Of a stretch of DNA of 64,000 bases, positions 1-9,293 are shown piece by piece. Made by a program: the position numbers and the translations under genes. Origin of the DNA: Gammaproteobacteria bacterium (lineage in GTDB: Bacteria; Pseudomonadota; Gammaproteobacteria; Steroidobacterales; GCA-2729495); the NCBI GenBank assembly GCA_030583605.1, contig CP129466.1, forward strand, positions 3,045,001-3,109,000, in the 5' to 3' direction. A model generated the notes under the pieces. It was given only the letters and a program-made list of their open reading frames with translations. It did no database searches and was not told the origin of the DNA. Each line of letters opens with the position of its first letter. Positions within the stretch are counted from its first letter, which is position 1.

Positions 1-504
1 TTCCCAGTTGAGGCCGGGCGCCGGCCGTGCCGTCACCACGTTGATCGCACCACCGAGCGCGTTCGGCCCGTACAACACCGACCCGCCCGCCTTGCTCACG
101 CGGATCTCCTCGACATCCCCGACGCCGAGCCGGGCCAGGTCGATATTGCCATCGTAGGGCACGTAGACCGGAATGCCGTCCACGAACAGGGGCACCTGCC
201 GCGAGTCGTAACCGCGTAACTGCACCAGCGCCTCGTTGCGCGCGCCAACGCGCGTCACCGTCAGCGCCGGCACCAGGTCGAGCGCCTGGGCCAGATCGCG
301 CCGCCCCGCCGATTCCAGCGCCGCGGCCGCAATGACGTCCGTCGGCAGCGGCGGCAGGACTTCGTGCCGCGCAATGACCTCAATCGTTCCGAGCGCAGGC
401 TGCGTCGCATCCGTCGCGGCGGCCGCAGCCACGCGGGCAGTAATGATCATCAGCCAGAAAAAGACCCCCAGCACTCCGACATGGTCACGTAGCGTCACGC
501 GCAC
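1..504 (-). CDS. TonB-dependent outer-membrane receptor, N-terminal part (cut by window start)
   Basis: Only the first 168 residues are present. A GTG start at 504 gives a hydrophobic export signal (residues about 9-30, ending in an Ala-rich stretch). A TonB-box-like stretch (GTIEVIARH) and the start of a plug domain follow, with the typical VQLRGYDSRQVPLFVDGIP and GGSVLYGPNALGGAINVVT motifs. TonB receptors import scarce ligands across the outer membrane using energy from TonB-ExbBD. The gene is divergent from a ModE-like regulator gene, and a ModE-type operator lies 22 bp upstream of its start. I therefore infer that it imports molybdate or a molybdenum chelate. A second GTG at 498 or an ATG inside the signal could be the true start. 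The barrel lies outside the window, so substrate specificity cannot be judged from sequence. Confidence 0.85.
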   Translation of the reverse strand, partial: MRVTLRDHVGVLGVFFWLMIITARVAAAAATDATQPALGTIEVIARHEVLPPLPTDVIAAAALESAGRRDLAQALDLVPALTVTRVGARNEALVQLRGYDSRQVPLFVDGIPVYVPYDGNIDLARLGVGDVEEIRVSKAGGSVLYGPNALGGAINVVTARPAPGLNWE

Positions 505-525
505 CTCCGCAGAATGGTCTGTACT

Positions 526-550
526 CGCTATATTTGAACGTATATATCGC
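526..550. promoter_or_regulatory. Putative ModE operator 1 (receptor promoter)
   Basis: CGCTATAT, a 7-base spacer, then TATATATCG. This matches the enterobacterial ModE pattern CGnTATAT...TATATAnCG closely. It ends 22 bp before the start codon of the TonB receptor, where it would overlap the promoter. Assignment is by pattern match and context. Confidence 0.6.
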
Positions 551-596
551 AAGCCGCTGCCGCAGAGCCGATTCGTATTCTCGAATCAGCAGGCCG

Positions 597-618
597 CGCT
601 ATATCCGTATGGATATAG
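597..618. promoter_or_regulatory. Putative ModE operator 2 (modE promoter side)
   Basis: A near-perfect palindrome, CTATATCC-GTAT-GGATATAG, preceded by CG, so it reads CGCTATAT...ATATAG. It lies between the divergent receptor and modE-like genes, 81 bp before the preferred start of the regulator. A shorter inverted repeat (ATTCG...CGAAT, 571-586) lies between the two operators and is of unknown meaning. Confidence 0.55.
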
Positions 619-698
619 AGATTAAACGGCAACACGCCTGCTGGCAACCCGCGTTCGCCATTCGCGCTATCATGCGGACGGTCCCGGAGCCACACCGC

Positions 699-1085
699 AT
701 GGTCACCGTTCGCTTTCGTCTCGACTTCGCACCCGGCAGCTCGGTCGGTCCAGGCAAGATCGACCTGCTGGCGGCAATCGACGCCGAAGGCTCGCTGTCG
801 GCCGCTGCACGTCACATCGGCATGAGTTATCGCCGCGCCTGGCTGTTGCTCGACAGCCTCAACCGAAGCTTCGACAAACCGGTCACCACCGCGAGCGTCG
901 GCGGGCGCGGTGGCGGCGGAGTGACCCTGACGCCGTTCGGACGGGATCTGGTCCGCAACTACCGGGAATTCGGCGCGGCGATCGCCGTGCTGGCGACACG
1001 CCGCTGGGGCCGGCTGAAACCCCCGGCGCAAACCTCGCCGTCACCGCCGGGGAGCCGACGCCGCCTGCCTGCGCGCAAACCCTGA
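699..1085 (+). CDS. modE: ModE-like winged-helix regulator lacking the molybdate-binding domain
   Basis: This 128-residue protein has the N-terminal ModE/LysR-type winged helix. The motifs IDLLAAIDAEGSLSAAARHIGMSYRRAW, split here over residues about 25-52, and GGRGGGGVTLTPFGRDL are diagnostic. Full ModE (about 260 residues) carries two C-terminal MOP/TOBE domains that bind molybdate. Here the protein ends about 30 residues after the HTH domain with a basic, Pro-rich tail, so direct molybdate sensing is not evident. It is divergent from a TonB receptor gene and convergent with modABC. A GGAG motif lies about 10 bases before the ATG at 699; an in-frame ATG at 672 is possible. Likely role: control of the neighbouring molybdenum uptake genes through the CGCTATAT-type operators. 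Confidence 0.85.
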   Translation: MVTVRFRLDFAPGSSVGPGKIDLLAAIDAEGSLSAAARHIGMSYRRAWLLLDSLNRSFDKPVTTASVGGRGGGGVTLTPFGRDLVRNYREFGAAIAVLATRRWGRLKPPAQTSPSPPGSRRRLPARKP

Positions 1086-1106
1086 GCGGTATGGCATCGC
1101 GCCCGG

Positions 1107-2186
1107 TCAGCCAAGCACCGCGACCGCCTTCACCTGCGCCCAGACCTGCCGGCCCGGCGCCAGCGCAAGCTGGCGCCATGACCGGCGCGTGATCCGCGCC
1201 AGCAACGCCGTGCCGCACGCATCGAGGCGCACGAGTACCTGCGCAGGATCCGGCGCATCGGCCACTGCGGTGATCGTCGCGGCAATCGTGTTGAGAATGC
1301 TGATGCCGGTCGGCTGCTGCAGGGCGATGCTGACGTCGCGTGCCTGGATGCGGCAGCGCACTGCTTCGCCGCGGGCCTCGGGGCGGCAGGAGACGTGGAG
1401 CGAGCCGCCGGAGAATTCCAGCCGCGTGAGGTGGTCGGCAGGCTCATGCTCCGCAACCACGGCGGTGATCACGACGGCCGCTTCGTCGGCGAACCGGCCG
1501 GAGGTATCGAGCCGGGCGGCCACCTCTGCGATGGGTCCGCTCGCCAGCACGCGACCCTCGCCGAGCACCACGAGGTAATCGGCGAGCCGGAAGACCTCAT
1601 CGACCTGGTGGCTGACGTAAATCGCGGGGATCTCGAGTTGCCGGTGCAGCCGTTCGAGATACGGGACGATCTCCGCCTTGCGCGCGGCATCGAGCGCCGC
1701 CAGCGGTTCGTCGAGCAGCAACAGGCGCGGCTGGCGCAGCAACGCCCTGGCGATCGCCACGCGCTGGCGTTCGCCACCCGACAGCCGGCCCGGACGGCGG
1801 TCCAGCAGTTCACCGATCCCCATCAGCCCGATGAGCCTTTGCCGGTCGGCCGCATGCTCGTTTCGTGCGCGGCGTTCCCCGTAGCGCAGGTTGCCGTCCA
1901 CCGAGAGGTGCGGGAACAGGCCGGGCTCCTGCAGCACGTAGCCGACCGCGCGCCGGTGCGGCGGCAGGAAGTACCGGCGTGCGTCGTCCTGCCAGACCTC
2001 GCCATTGACCGAGAGAAAACCGCCGGCCACGTGGTCGAGGCCCGCGATCGCCCGCAGGCAACAGGTCTTGCCGGCGCCCGAGGGGCCGAACAATGCCGTC
2101 ACGCCCCGTTCGGGCAGGCGCAGGTTCGCATCGAGCGCGAACCCGTCATGGCGGATCGCGAACCGCGCCTCGATACCCGCCGCCAT
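1107..2186 (-). CDS. modC: Molybdate ABC transporter ATP-binding protein ModC
   Basis: A 359-residue cytoplasmic ATPase that powers molybdate import through ModB. Visible motifs are Walker A GPSGAGKT (about residues 32-39), the ABC signature LSGGERQRVAIARAL, Walker B LLLLDEPLAALD and the switch His in YVSHQ. A C-terminal MOP/TOBE-type region (about 290-355) is typical of ModC and binds oxyanion. The open frame extends upstream through modB, but the ATG at 2186 gives a normal length and lies 2 bases after the modB stop, so the genes are likely translationally coupled. It is the last gene of modABC. Confidence 0.96.
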   Translation of the reverse strand: MAAGIEARFAIRHDGFALDANLRLPERGVTALFGPSGAGKTCCLRAIAGLDHVAGGFLSVNGEVWQDDARRYFLPPHRRAVGYVLQEPGLFPHLSVDGNLRYGERRARNEHAADRQRLIGLMGIGELLDRRPGRLSGGERQRVAIARALLRQPRLLLLDEPLAALDAARKAEIVPYLERLHRQLEIPAIYVSHQVDEVFRLADYLVVLGEGRVLASGPIAEVAARLDTSGRFADEAAVVITAVVAEHEPADHLTRLEFSGGSLHVSCRPEARGEAVRCRIQARDVSIALQQPTGISILNTIAATITAVADAPDPAQVLVRLDACGTALLARITRRSWRQLALAPGRQVWAQVKAVAVLG

Positions 2187-2188
2187 CG

Positions 2189-2863
2189 TCACCAGCCGTG
2201 CGGCCGCGGATTGATGGCGTACAACACCAGCAACGTCAGGAAGGAGGATGCCAGCAGCACCGCCGCCAGCCCGTGCGCCTGGTCGTACTGGAACGCCTCC
2301 ACGTAGTCGTAGATCTGCACCGAGACCACCCGCGTCTCGCCGGGAATGTTGCCGCCGATCATGAGCACCACGCCGAACTCGCCGATCGTGTGTGCGAAGC
2401 CGAGCACGCCGCCGGTGACGAAGCCGCGCCGGGCGAGCGGCACCGCCACGGAGAAGAACCGGTCGAGCGGGCCGGCGCCCAGCGTGGCGGCCACCTCGAG
2501 CGGCCGTTCGCCGATGGCCTCGAACGCGTTCTGCAGCGGCTGCACCACGAACGGCAGCGAGTAGAGCATGGAGGCGACGACCAGCCCCGTGAAGGTAAAG
2601 GGCAGCAATTGCAGGCCGATGGAATCCATCAGGCGCCCGACCAACCCGAAGGGCCCGAAGGCGACCAGCAGGTAAAAGCCCAGCACCGTCGGCGGCAGCA
2701 CCAACGGTAACGCCACCACCGCGGTCACCGGACGCTTCCACCACGAGCGCGTCCGGGCCAGCCACCAGGCGAGCGGGGTGCCGAGCAGCAACAGCAGCAG
2801 CGTGACGGTGGCCGCCAGCCGCAGGCTCAAGCTGATCGCCGCGAGATCAGCACTGGTCAGCAT
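2189..2863 (-). CDS. modB: Molybdate ABC transporter permease ModB
   Basis: A 224-residue inner-membrane permease with about five hydrophobic segments. It carries the EAA-type loop ([21 protein letters not shown] region) that docks to ModC, and the conserved ModB stretch [18 protein letters not shown]. Its length is normal for the family. The ATG at 2863 is preceded by GGAGGT with 7-base spacing, and this Shine-Dalgarno overlaps the end of modA. It forms the membrane channel for molybdate delivered by ModA. Confidence 0.96.
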   Translation of the reverse strand: MLTSADLAAISLSLRLAATVTLLLLLLGTPLAWWLARTRSWWKRPVTAVVALPLVLPPTVLGFYLLVAFGPFGLVGRLMDSIGLQLLPFTFTGLVVASMLYSLPFVVQPLQNAFEAIGERPLEVAATLGAGPLDRFFSVAVPLARRGFVTGGVLGFAHTIGEFGVVLMIGGNIPGETRVVSVQIYDYVEAFQYDQAHGLAAVLLASSFLTLLVLYAINPRPHGW

Positions 2864-2867
2864 GAGG

Positions 2868-3671
2868 TCAACCTCCGTCAGCAGCCACCGGCGCGGACGC
2901 GAAGCCGTAGCGGATCAGGACCTGCCGGGCGGGATCCGACGCCACGAACTGCGCAAACGCCGCCGCCAGCGCGTTGCCGGCGGCCCGCTGCGTGATGATA
3001 AAGCCCTGCGCGAGCGGTTCGTGCAGGGCATCGGGGACCAACGCGTAGCCGCCGCGTGCCGCGAGTGCCGGGTTGCGGGCGAGCGACAGCGGAATGATGC
3101 CGGCCGTCGCATTCCCGCTCTCGACGAACTGTGCCGTCTGTGCGACGTTCTCGCCGTACACCAGCCGCGGCTCCACCGTCTCCCACACACCCGCTGCCCG
3201 CAGGGCTTCCACGGCCCGCTGGCCGTAGGGTGCGTGAGCGGGATTCGCGATCGCGATGCGCGTGAACCGTGGCGCGGCCAGGTCTGCCAGCGAGAGCTTC
3301 GCCGCGTCGTTCGCCGCACTCCAGATCACGAGCCGCCCCATCGCATACCGGCGCACCGGCGACGCTGCAAGACCGCGCGCCGCAAGGTCCTGCGGCAATG
3401 CCATGTCCGCGGAGAAGAACAGGTCGAACGGAGCGCCGTTGAGAATCTGCGCGTGGAGCTTGCCGGAGGAGCCATAGACGACCTCGACGCGCTCGCCCGG
3501 ATGCGCGGCCCGGAACTCCCCGACGAGTTCGTCCATGGCGAACTTCAGGTTCGATGCCGCGGCAAGGGTGAGCCGGCCGGCCGCCTGCGACGGCAGCGTG
3601 GCGAGCAGCGCGCACGCGACGACGATCGCCCGGCGCGTACGCGAAACGGCACTGGCAGGTTCGACCGGCAT
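2868..3671 (-). CDS. modA: Molybdate-binding periplasmic protein ModA
   Basis: A 267-residue periplasmic binding protein. A signal peptide (residues 1-about 33, basic N-terminus, hydrophobic core, cleavage near SQAAG) precedes the ModA fold with [30 protein letters not shown] and [19 protein letters not shown]. The Ser residues of the first two stretches are those that hydrogen-bond molybdate in the family. The open frame runs further upstream, but the ATG at 3671 places the signal peptide correctly and lies 48 bp downstream of a ModE-type operator. It is the first gene of modABC. Confidence 0.95.
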   Translation of the reverse strand: MPVEPASAVSRTRRAIVVACALLATLPSQAAGRLTLAAASNLKFAMDELVGEFRAAHPGERVEVVYGSSGKLHAQILNGAPFDLFFSADMALPQDLAARGLAASPVRRYAMGRLVIWSAANDAAKLSLADLAAPRFTRIAIANPAHAPYGQRAVEALRAAGVWETVEPRLVYGENVAQTAQFVESGNATAGIIPLSLARNPALAARGGYALVPDALHEPLAQGFIITQRAAGNALAAAFAQFVASDPARQVLIRYGFASAPVAADGG

Positions 3672-3719
3672 GGCAGGGCTCCGGGCGCCGGCCGCTCGCA
3701 ACGGGAGCTGGCTCCGGCC

Positions 3720-3747
3720 GACGCTATGTCGCGGTGAATATAGCGTC
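3720..3747. promoter_or_regulatory. Putative ModE operator 3 (modABC promoter)
   Basis: Perfect 8-base arms GACGCTAT and ATAGCGTC separated by 12 bases. Written another way it is CGCTATGT...ATATAGCG, the same core as the two sites at 526-550 and 597-618. It lies 48 bp upstream of the modA start in the 163-bp gap behind the next receptor gene. Confidence 0.6.
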
Positions 3748-3834
3748 AGGCCTGCGGCGACACAACGCCGCGCCCGCGGCACGGCCGGTCCAGCCATGCC
3801 GCAGGCTTTGCCAACGCAGTCGCGATGGGGCTCC

Positions 3835-6800
3835 TCAGTTGAGGCCGCCGAAGCTGTACCGGAAGCGCAGCCCCACCACCCGCGGGTCCGGCGCAAAGGC
3901 CGCGCGGAACGCGGGCAGCTCGACCGTGACGGTCTTGCCCGGCTCGTTCAAAGCCGGATTCTGCTCGGGGGGCTGCCGGTTCGCGATATCGATGCCGCTG
4001 CCGAGGATGAAGCAACAGGCCAGGCTCGGCCCGCCGAGCACCGAGTAGATGGTGTCGTCGTCGAGCAGGTTGGTGACATAGCCCTGGAATTCCCAGCGTT
4101 CGCCGCGCAGGCCGAGCAGCAGGTTCAGGTTGGTGTCGGACTCGACATAGCTCTCGTTGGTCGCCTCGATGTAGCGCTCGTCGGTCCAGGTGAAGTCGAG
4201 CTGGCCGAAGACACTCATGCCGTTCTCGAGTGGCATGTCGTAGCGCAGCTCGCCGATGAACTTGCCCTCGGGTGCATCCTCGAGCTTCTTGCCGTCGAGG
4301 CTCACGTCGCAGATGAGCGACTGGATGCCGCTCAACGCCGTGACCACCCGCGGGGTACAGTTGCCGGCGGCGCTGATGAAGGTGAACGAGGTGTTGGGCG
4401 TCACCGCATCGACGTACTCGGCATCGAGCCAGGTATAGGCGCCCTTGACGATCCAGTTGCCGCCGAGGAACGGCGTCTGCGGCGCCCAGGCCGCGTCCAC
4501 TTCCGCGCCCCAGACTTCGGCGCCATCCACGTTCTCCAGCCGGTTGACGATGCGGTCGCCGGCGGCGTTCAGCACCGAGACCAGCGTCTGCTTGTCGGTG
4601 AAGTCCTGGAAGAACACGGCGCTGTTGAAGATCACTGTGCGATCGAACCAGGCCGTCTTGGCGCCGACCTCGTAGACCATCAGCTCCTCGGGCTCGAACT
4701 CCAGCAGCTCGCGGTTGATGCCGCTGGAGCCGATGCCGAGCGTCTGGAACCCGCCGGGTTTTTCCGCCTTGGCCCAGGAGGCGTAGGTGTTGATGTCGTC
4801 GCTGATCGCCCAATCCAGGGTGATCTTGGGCGAGAACCAGTCGTCGTCCCTGGAAATGGTCTCGATACAATACGGGTTGAACATGTCGAACGGGTCGGGA
4901 TTGCCGGCATCGACATTCGCGAGCCGGTCCTGCAGCACCTTGCTGTCGCGACAGACCGCCGGAACGATGTCGCGGTAGCGCGGGCCGTTCGGATCGTCGC
5001 GATCCAGCGGCTCGTTCGGGTTCCATGAGTCGTAGCCCAGGTCGGCCGAATAACGCTCGAAGTTCGCCTGGCTGTAGAACGGCCCATCGGGCCCGAACAG
5101 GAACTCGTCGGTGCAGGAGCGGAAGAAAATGCCGCAGATGTTCCAGCTGCCGGGGCCGCCCGATGCATCCGGATCGAAGAAGCGGGGGCCGACGACATCG
5201 ACGGTTTCCTGGTTCAGCCGGCCTTCGAGGGTCAGCTTGACCGACGTCAGCATCTCGAACTCCAGCATGCCGAAGGCCGACTTGTGCTCGGTGTTGCGGT
5301 CGGCCGGGCTCTGGTCCTTGAATTGCCCGATGCCCGCGTAAGGTGTGCCGTCGGTGAAATTGAAGCCACCGCGCATCATCGGCGCGACCGCCCGCTCCGT
5401 GTAGCCGTAGCAGCCCTGGCCCGGCACCACGTCGAGGATGCCACCGTTGATGCTGTTCCAGGCGCAGTGGCTGCCAGAGCCCTGGATGGTCACCGAGTCG
5501 CTGAGATTGCCGACGTCCTCTTCCCAGTACAGCATGCCGAGCGTGGCCTGGACCGGGCCGTCGTAGTTCGTGCGGAACAGCAGCTCCTGGCTGAACTGGC
5601 GGGTGAGCTTTTCGGCGGTCAGGAAGAACGCGTTCACGCTGCCGTCGGCGTAGGGCGCGCCGGTGAGCGGCGAAAAGCTGGCCGGGTCGGGCCGGAAAGC
5701 GAACTTGCCGTTGTCGGCCGCCTCATCCGCATTCTCGTGGATGTAGCCCGTCCGGGAGGTGAGCGTGCCTTTGTCCAGCGTCCAGTCGGCGACCAGCGAC
5801 AGGCGGATCAGCTGCCGGTCCACGCCCTCGAAATCGCCGTTGGTATCGGGATCCGGGGCGACGACGATGTCGCTCTCACGGAAATTCTTCGGCGCACCGG
5901 AGAAAGTCGCCACGCCGGTCTCGCAGTAGGGGCTGGAGTAGAGCACGTTCGGGTAAGCGGCGCCGGCCGGGCCGGTCGGCGTGTAGGACGGGTCGTAGAG
6001 GCGCGCATTGCGCGCGTCCAGGTTCGAGACGCCGTCCAGATCCAGGTCCTGCTGGTACGTAAAGCTCGAGAGCTGTTCGAAGCAGCGGAAGATGGCGGGA
6101 TAGTTTTCCCCGCCGAAAGTCTGCGGGGTGCGCGCTGCCTCGGGCACGAGCACTTCATCGTTGAATTTCAGGAACGCCGTGGCCGCCGGCCCGCTCTGCT
6201 GGTCCTGGTACTCGGCGCGGAACTTCAGCGTGATGTCGTCGGTCGGCTGCGACTTGGCCGTCAGCGCCAGGCCATAGCCCTCGTCGTCGCCGAGCGAGTC
6301 GCCGGTGATGGTGTTGTCGTAGAAGCCGGGCTCGTCCCAGACCGCCGCGTTGAAGCGCAGGCCGAGTTTCTCCTCGAAGACCGGGCCGCTGATGCTGAGC
6401 GTGCCGCTGTATTGGTCCTCGGCGTTGGCGTCCACGGAGATGCTGGATGTGAATTCCTCGGAGGGATCCTTGGTCACGTACTGGATCGCGCCGGCAAAAG
6501 CCGAACGGCCGAACAGCACGGACTGCGGCCCCTTCACCACCTCGACACGGTCGATGTCCACGAGCCGCGTATTGATCAGCACGCCGCCGCCGGAATTGCT
6601 GATCGCCTCGGAGGAGACGTCGATGCCGTCCACCAGCACCGCCACGTTCTGGCGACCGCGGGTCGGCGACAGGCCGCGCACGGAGATACGGGTGTCGCTG
6701 CGCGCGGCGCCCTCGTCGAACAGCACCGAGGAGTCGAGCCCCGTCAGGTCGGAAATGCTGGAGAACGACTTGCGCTCCAGATCCTCGGCGCTGATCGCGG

Positions 6801-6963
6801 AGATCGCGATCGGCACTGCCTGCAGGTTCTCCTCGCGCTTGCGGGTCGTGACCACGATCTGGTCGATCTGCGCCCAGCCGGTCACCGGCAGCGACAACAT
6901 CACGGGACTTGCTGACAGTGCCAGCATCAGAGCAAGCGAAACGCCGCCGCGGTATTGCGCCAT
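3835..6963 (-). CDS. Large TonB-dependent receptor
   Basis: A 1042-residue outer-membrane receptor. It has a signal peptide (residues 1-31, cleavage near TGWAQ), a TonB-box-like IDQIVVTTRKREE, a plug domain with ISVRGLSPTRGRQNVAVLVDG and VEVVKGPQSVLFGRSAFAGAI, then a 22-strand-type barrel ending in the C-terminal signature RFRYSFGGLN. The start at 6963 has GGGAGA 8 bases upstream. It belongs to the long receptor class common in Caulobacter, Sphingomonas and related gammaproteobacteria. Its predicted extracellular loops carry about a dozen cysteines, several in close pairs, suggesting disulphides. It is upstream of modA on the same strand, but a ModE-type operator intervenes. The ligand is unknown; molybdenum, iron complexes and organic ligands are all possible. 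Confidence 0.93.
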   Translation of the reverse strand: MAQYRGGVSLALMLALSASPVMLSLPVTGWAQIDQIVVTTRKREENLQAVPIAISAISAEDLERKSFSSISDLTGLDSSVLFDEGAARSDTRISVRGLSPTRGRQNVAVLVDGIDVSSEAISNSGGGVLINTRLVDIDRVEVVKGPQSVLFGRSAFAGAIQYVTKDPSEEFTSSISVDANAEDQYSGTLSISGPVFEEKLGLRFNAAVWDEPGFYDNTITGDSLGDDEGYGLALTAKSQPTDDITLKFRAEYQDQQSGPAATAFLKFNDEVLVPEAARTPQTFGGENYPAIFRCFEQLSSFTYQQDLDLDGVSNLDARNARLYDPSYTPTGPAGAAYPNVLYSSPYCETGVATFSGAPKNFRESDIVVAPDPDTNGDFEGVDRQLIRLSLVADWTLDKGTLTSRTGYIHENADEAADNGKFAFRPDPASFSPLTGAPYADGSVNAFFLTAEKLTRQFSQELLFRTNYDGPVQATLGMLYWEEDVGNLSDSVTIQGSGSHCAWNSINGGILDVVPGQGCYGYTERAVAPMMRGGFNFTDGTPYAGIGQFKDQSPADRNTEHKSAFGMLEFEMLTSVKLTLEGRLNQETVDVVGPRFFDPDASGGPGSWNICGIFFRSCTDEFLFGPDGPFYSQANFERYSADLGYDSWNPNEPLDRDDPNGPRYRDIVPAVCRDSKVLQDRLANVDAGNPDPFDMFNPYCIETISRDDDWFSPKITLDWAISDDINTYASWAKAEKPGGFQTLGIGSSGINRELLEFEPEELMVYEVGAKTAWFDRTVIFNSAVFFQDFTDKQTLVSVLNAAGDRIVNRLENVDGAEVWGAEVDAAWAPQTPFLGGNWIVKGAYTWLDAEYVDAVTPNTSFTFISAAGNCTPRVVTALSGIQSLICDVSLDGKKLEDAPEGKFIGELRYDMPLENGMSVFGQLDFTWTDERYIEATNESYVESDTNLNLLLGLRGERWEFQGYVTNLLDDDTIYSVLGGPSLACCFILGSGIDIANRQPPEQNPALNEPGKTVTVELPAFRAAFAPDPRVVGLRFRYSFGGLN

Positions 6964-7251
6964 CGTTGGTCTCCCTGACAGATTTTTTTGTAGGCTGGAG
7001 CCCGTCCGCCTCTGCAGGCGCAACATCGGCAACCCCCCGGTCGCGGACGTGGCTCGATTGCCAAATGTAGTCACCTGCGCCGCACATTGCAAAGCCGCGC
7101 TGCCCTGACGCCGCACGACCTCCGGGCGCGGATCACCGCGGCCACCGGCGACGCGACAAATCGTTGCAATCCGTCCGATCGCGGCTCACGGCCGCACAGC
7201 AGTTCTGAGACAGGTTGCGGTCACAGGACGGTCACACCGGCCACCCGACCA

Positions 7252-8412
7252 TCAACCCAAAGCCTGCTCCACGTCCGCCACGAGATCGGCGGCATCCTCG
7301 ATGCCGATCGACAGGCGCAACAGGTCTTCGCCGATGCCAGCAGCGCGGCGCTGAGAGGCGGGCATGGCGCTGTGGCTCATGGTGTATGGATAGCCCGCGA
7401 GGCTCTCCACGCCGCCGAGGCTCTCGGCGAGCGTGAAGATCTCCAGCCGGCCGAGGAACGCGCGCGCAGCGGCAGCACCGCCCGCAATCTCGAACGAGAC
7501 CATGCCGCCGCAACCGCGCATCTGCCGCTGCGCGAGTTCGTGCTGGGGATGCTGCGGCAGGCCGGGAAAATGGACCTGCTTCACGCGCGGGTGAGCCGCG
7601 AGGCAGGCGGCGACCGCCGCGGCATTGCTCACGTGCCGTTCCATGCGCAGGGCCAGCGTCTTGATCCCGCGCAGGATGAGGTAGCTGTCGAACGGGCCGG
7701 CCACGCCGCCGGCGACACTGCGCAGTGCGTGCAGGCGCGCGCCGAGTTCCGCCGATGCCGTGACGAGAAACCCGCCGAGCACGTCGGAGTGCCCGCCGAG
7801 ATACTTGGTCGCCGAGTGCATGACGATGTCGCAGCCGTGCTCGAGCGGGCGCTGCAGCATGGGCGTCGCGAAGGTATTGTCCGCCACGGTCAGAATCCCG
7901 TGACGGCGCGCAATGGCCACTGCGCCGGACAGATCCTGGATGCGCAACAGCGGATTGGTGGGCGTTTCCAGCCACAGCATCCGGGTCTCGGGCCGGATCG
8001 CCCGCTCAATCGCGCCGAGGTCGCAGCAGTCCACGAACGACACCTGGAGCCCGGCGCTGCGCGGGCGCACCTCGCTCATGATCCGGAAGGTGCCGCCATA
8101 GCCGTCGAACGGCGCGATCAGGTGCGCACCGGCGTCGAGCAGTTCGAGCACCGTGGCGGTGGCCGCCATGCCCGAGGCGAAGGCGAGCGCGCGGGTGCCG
8201 CCTTCGAGTTCCGCGAGGCAGCGCTCGAGCGCATCGCGCGTCGGGTTGCCTGCCCGTGAATAGATGTACGGCTGCTGGGAGTCGGGGTCCGGCCTGGCAA
8301 AGGTCACGCTGGTGTGGATCGGCGGCATCACCGCGCCGGTGGCCGGGTCCTGGGTGTCGCCGGCGTGGATGCAGAGCGTCGCGATGCCGGGTTTGCGGTT
8401 GTTCCTGCGCAT
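7252..8412 (-). CDS. Cys/Met-metabolism PLP-dependent enzyme (cystathionine gamma-synthase/lyase family)
   Basis: A 386-residue fold-type I PLP enzyme. Visible features are [13 protein letters not shown], the phosphate-binding [12 protein letters not shown], the Asp of [10 protein letters not shown] and the PLP lysine in [12 protein letters not shown]. The C-terminal stretch [14 protein letters not shown] is typical of the MetB/CGL/MetC group. Sequence alone does not settle whether it is a gamma-synthase, a gamma-lyase or a beta-lyase. It would make or break cystathionine in methionine/cysteine metabolism. It is divergent from prmC with only 17 bp between the two start codons. An in-frame upstream start (8472) would overlap prmC and adds a non-family extension. 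Confidence 0.9.
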   Translation of the reverse strand: MRRNNRKPGIATLCIHAGDTQDPATGAVMPPIHTSVTFARPDPDSQQPYIYSRAGNPTRDALERCLAELEGGTRALAFASGMAATATVLELLDAGAHLIAPFDGYGGTFRIMSEVRPRSAGLQVSFVDCCDLGAIERAIRPETRMLWLETPTNPLLRIQDLSGAVAIARRHGILTVADNTFATPMLQRPLEHGCDIVMHSATKYLGGHSDVLGGFLVTASAELGARLHALRSVAGGVAGPFDSYLILRGIKTLALRMERHVSNAAAVAACLAAHPRVKQVHFPGLPQHPQHELAQRQMRGCGGMVSFEIAGGAAAARAFLGRLEIFTLAESLGGVESLAGYPYTMSHSAMPASQRRAAGIGEDLLRLSIGIEDAADLVADVEQALG

Positions 8413-8429
8413 GGGACAATGATTCCCGC

Positions 8430-9293
8430 ATGCGTGCCGAAACACAATCGCCGCCCGCCTCGGTCGAGGCACTGCTTCGCGCCGGCGTGCGCCTGCTCGC
8501 CACCGCGAGCGACTCGCCGCGCCTGGATGCGGAACTCCTGCTCGCCCACACGCTCGGCTGCGGCCGCGCGCAGTTGTTTACCCGGCGCGCCGAGATGCTG
8601 GAACACGCCATGGCAGGCCGTTACCTGGACCTGCTCGCCGCCCGGCGCCAGCAACAGCCGGTCGCGCAGCTGACCGGCCGGCGCGAGTTCTGGTCCATGG
8701 ATTTCGCAGTCACGCCGGAGGTGCTCGTCCCGCGGCCCGAGACCGAGTTGCTGGTCGAACGGGCACTGGCGTTGCTGCCACCGGCAGGCGCACCCTGCGT
8801 CCTCGACCTCGGCACCGGCAGCGGCGCCGTCGCCATCGCCATCGCGAGCGAGCGGTCCGACTGCACCGTGACCGCGACCGACCTCAGCGCCACGGCGCTG
8901 GCCGTGGCGCAACGCAACGCGGCCGCGCTCGGTTGCGCCAACCTGCGTTTCGCCGCCGGAGACTGGTTCGATGCCATCGGTGACGGGTGTTTCGACGTGA
9001 TCGTATCCAATCCGCCTTATATCGCCGACCACGAGTGGGCGGCCTGCGACCCGGGCCTCGCGTTCGAGCCGCGCAGTGCGCTGGCCGGCGGCCCCGACGG
9101 GCTTACGCATCTGCGGGCGATCGCCGCGGCTGCACCCGGCCACCTCGCCCCCGGCGGCTGGCTCATCGTCGAGCACGGCGCCGACCAGGCCGAAGCCGTA
9201 TGCGCGCTGTTCACGCAGGCTGGCCTCCGCAACGTCACCACCAGCAGCGACCTCGCCGGGCTGCCCCGAGTCAGCGAAGGACGTCGACCATGA
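8430..9293 (+). CDS. prmC: Peptide chain release factor N5-glutamine methyltransferase PrmC
   Basis: A 287-residue SAM-dependent methyltransferase. It methylates the Gln of the GGQ motif in release factors RF1 and RF2. It has an N-terminal helical substrate-binding domain (about 1-80), then LVPRPETELLVE, motif I VLDLGTGSGAVAIAIA and the catalytic VSNPPYI motif that binds the target Gln. Its length is normal. In many genomes it follows prfA; here prfA is not adjacent. Its stop codon overlaps the ATG of the next gene (ATGA), implying translational coupling. Confidence 0.95.
   Translation: MRAETQSPPASVEALLRAGVRLLATASDSPRLDAELLLAHTLGCGRAQLFTRRAEMLEHAMAGRYLDLLAARRQQQPVAQLTGRREFWSMDFAVTPEVLVPRPETELLVERALALLPPAGAPCVLDLGTGSGAVAIAIASERSDCTVTATDLSATALAVAQRNAAALGCANLRFAAGDWFDAIGDGCFDVIVSNPPYIADHEWAACDPGLAFEPRSALAGGPDGLTHLRAIAAAAPGHLAPGGWLIVEHGADQAEAVCALFTQAGLRNVTTSSDLAGLPRVSEGRRP

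Noticed and set aside
5284..6915. 543-codon plus-strand open frame opposite the large TonB receptor
   Set aside because: It is composed of Arg, Ala, Val, Gly and Asp in shadow-frame fashion; the minus strand encodes a recognisable receptor.
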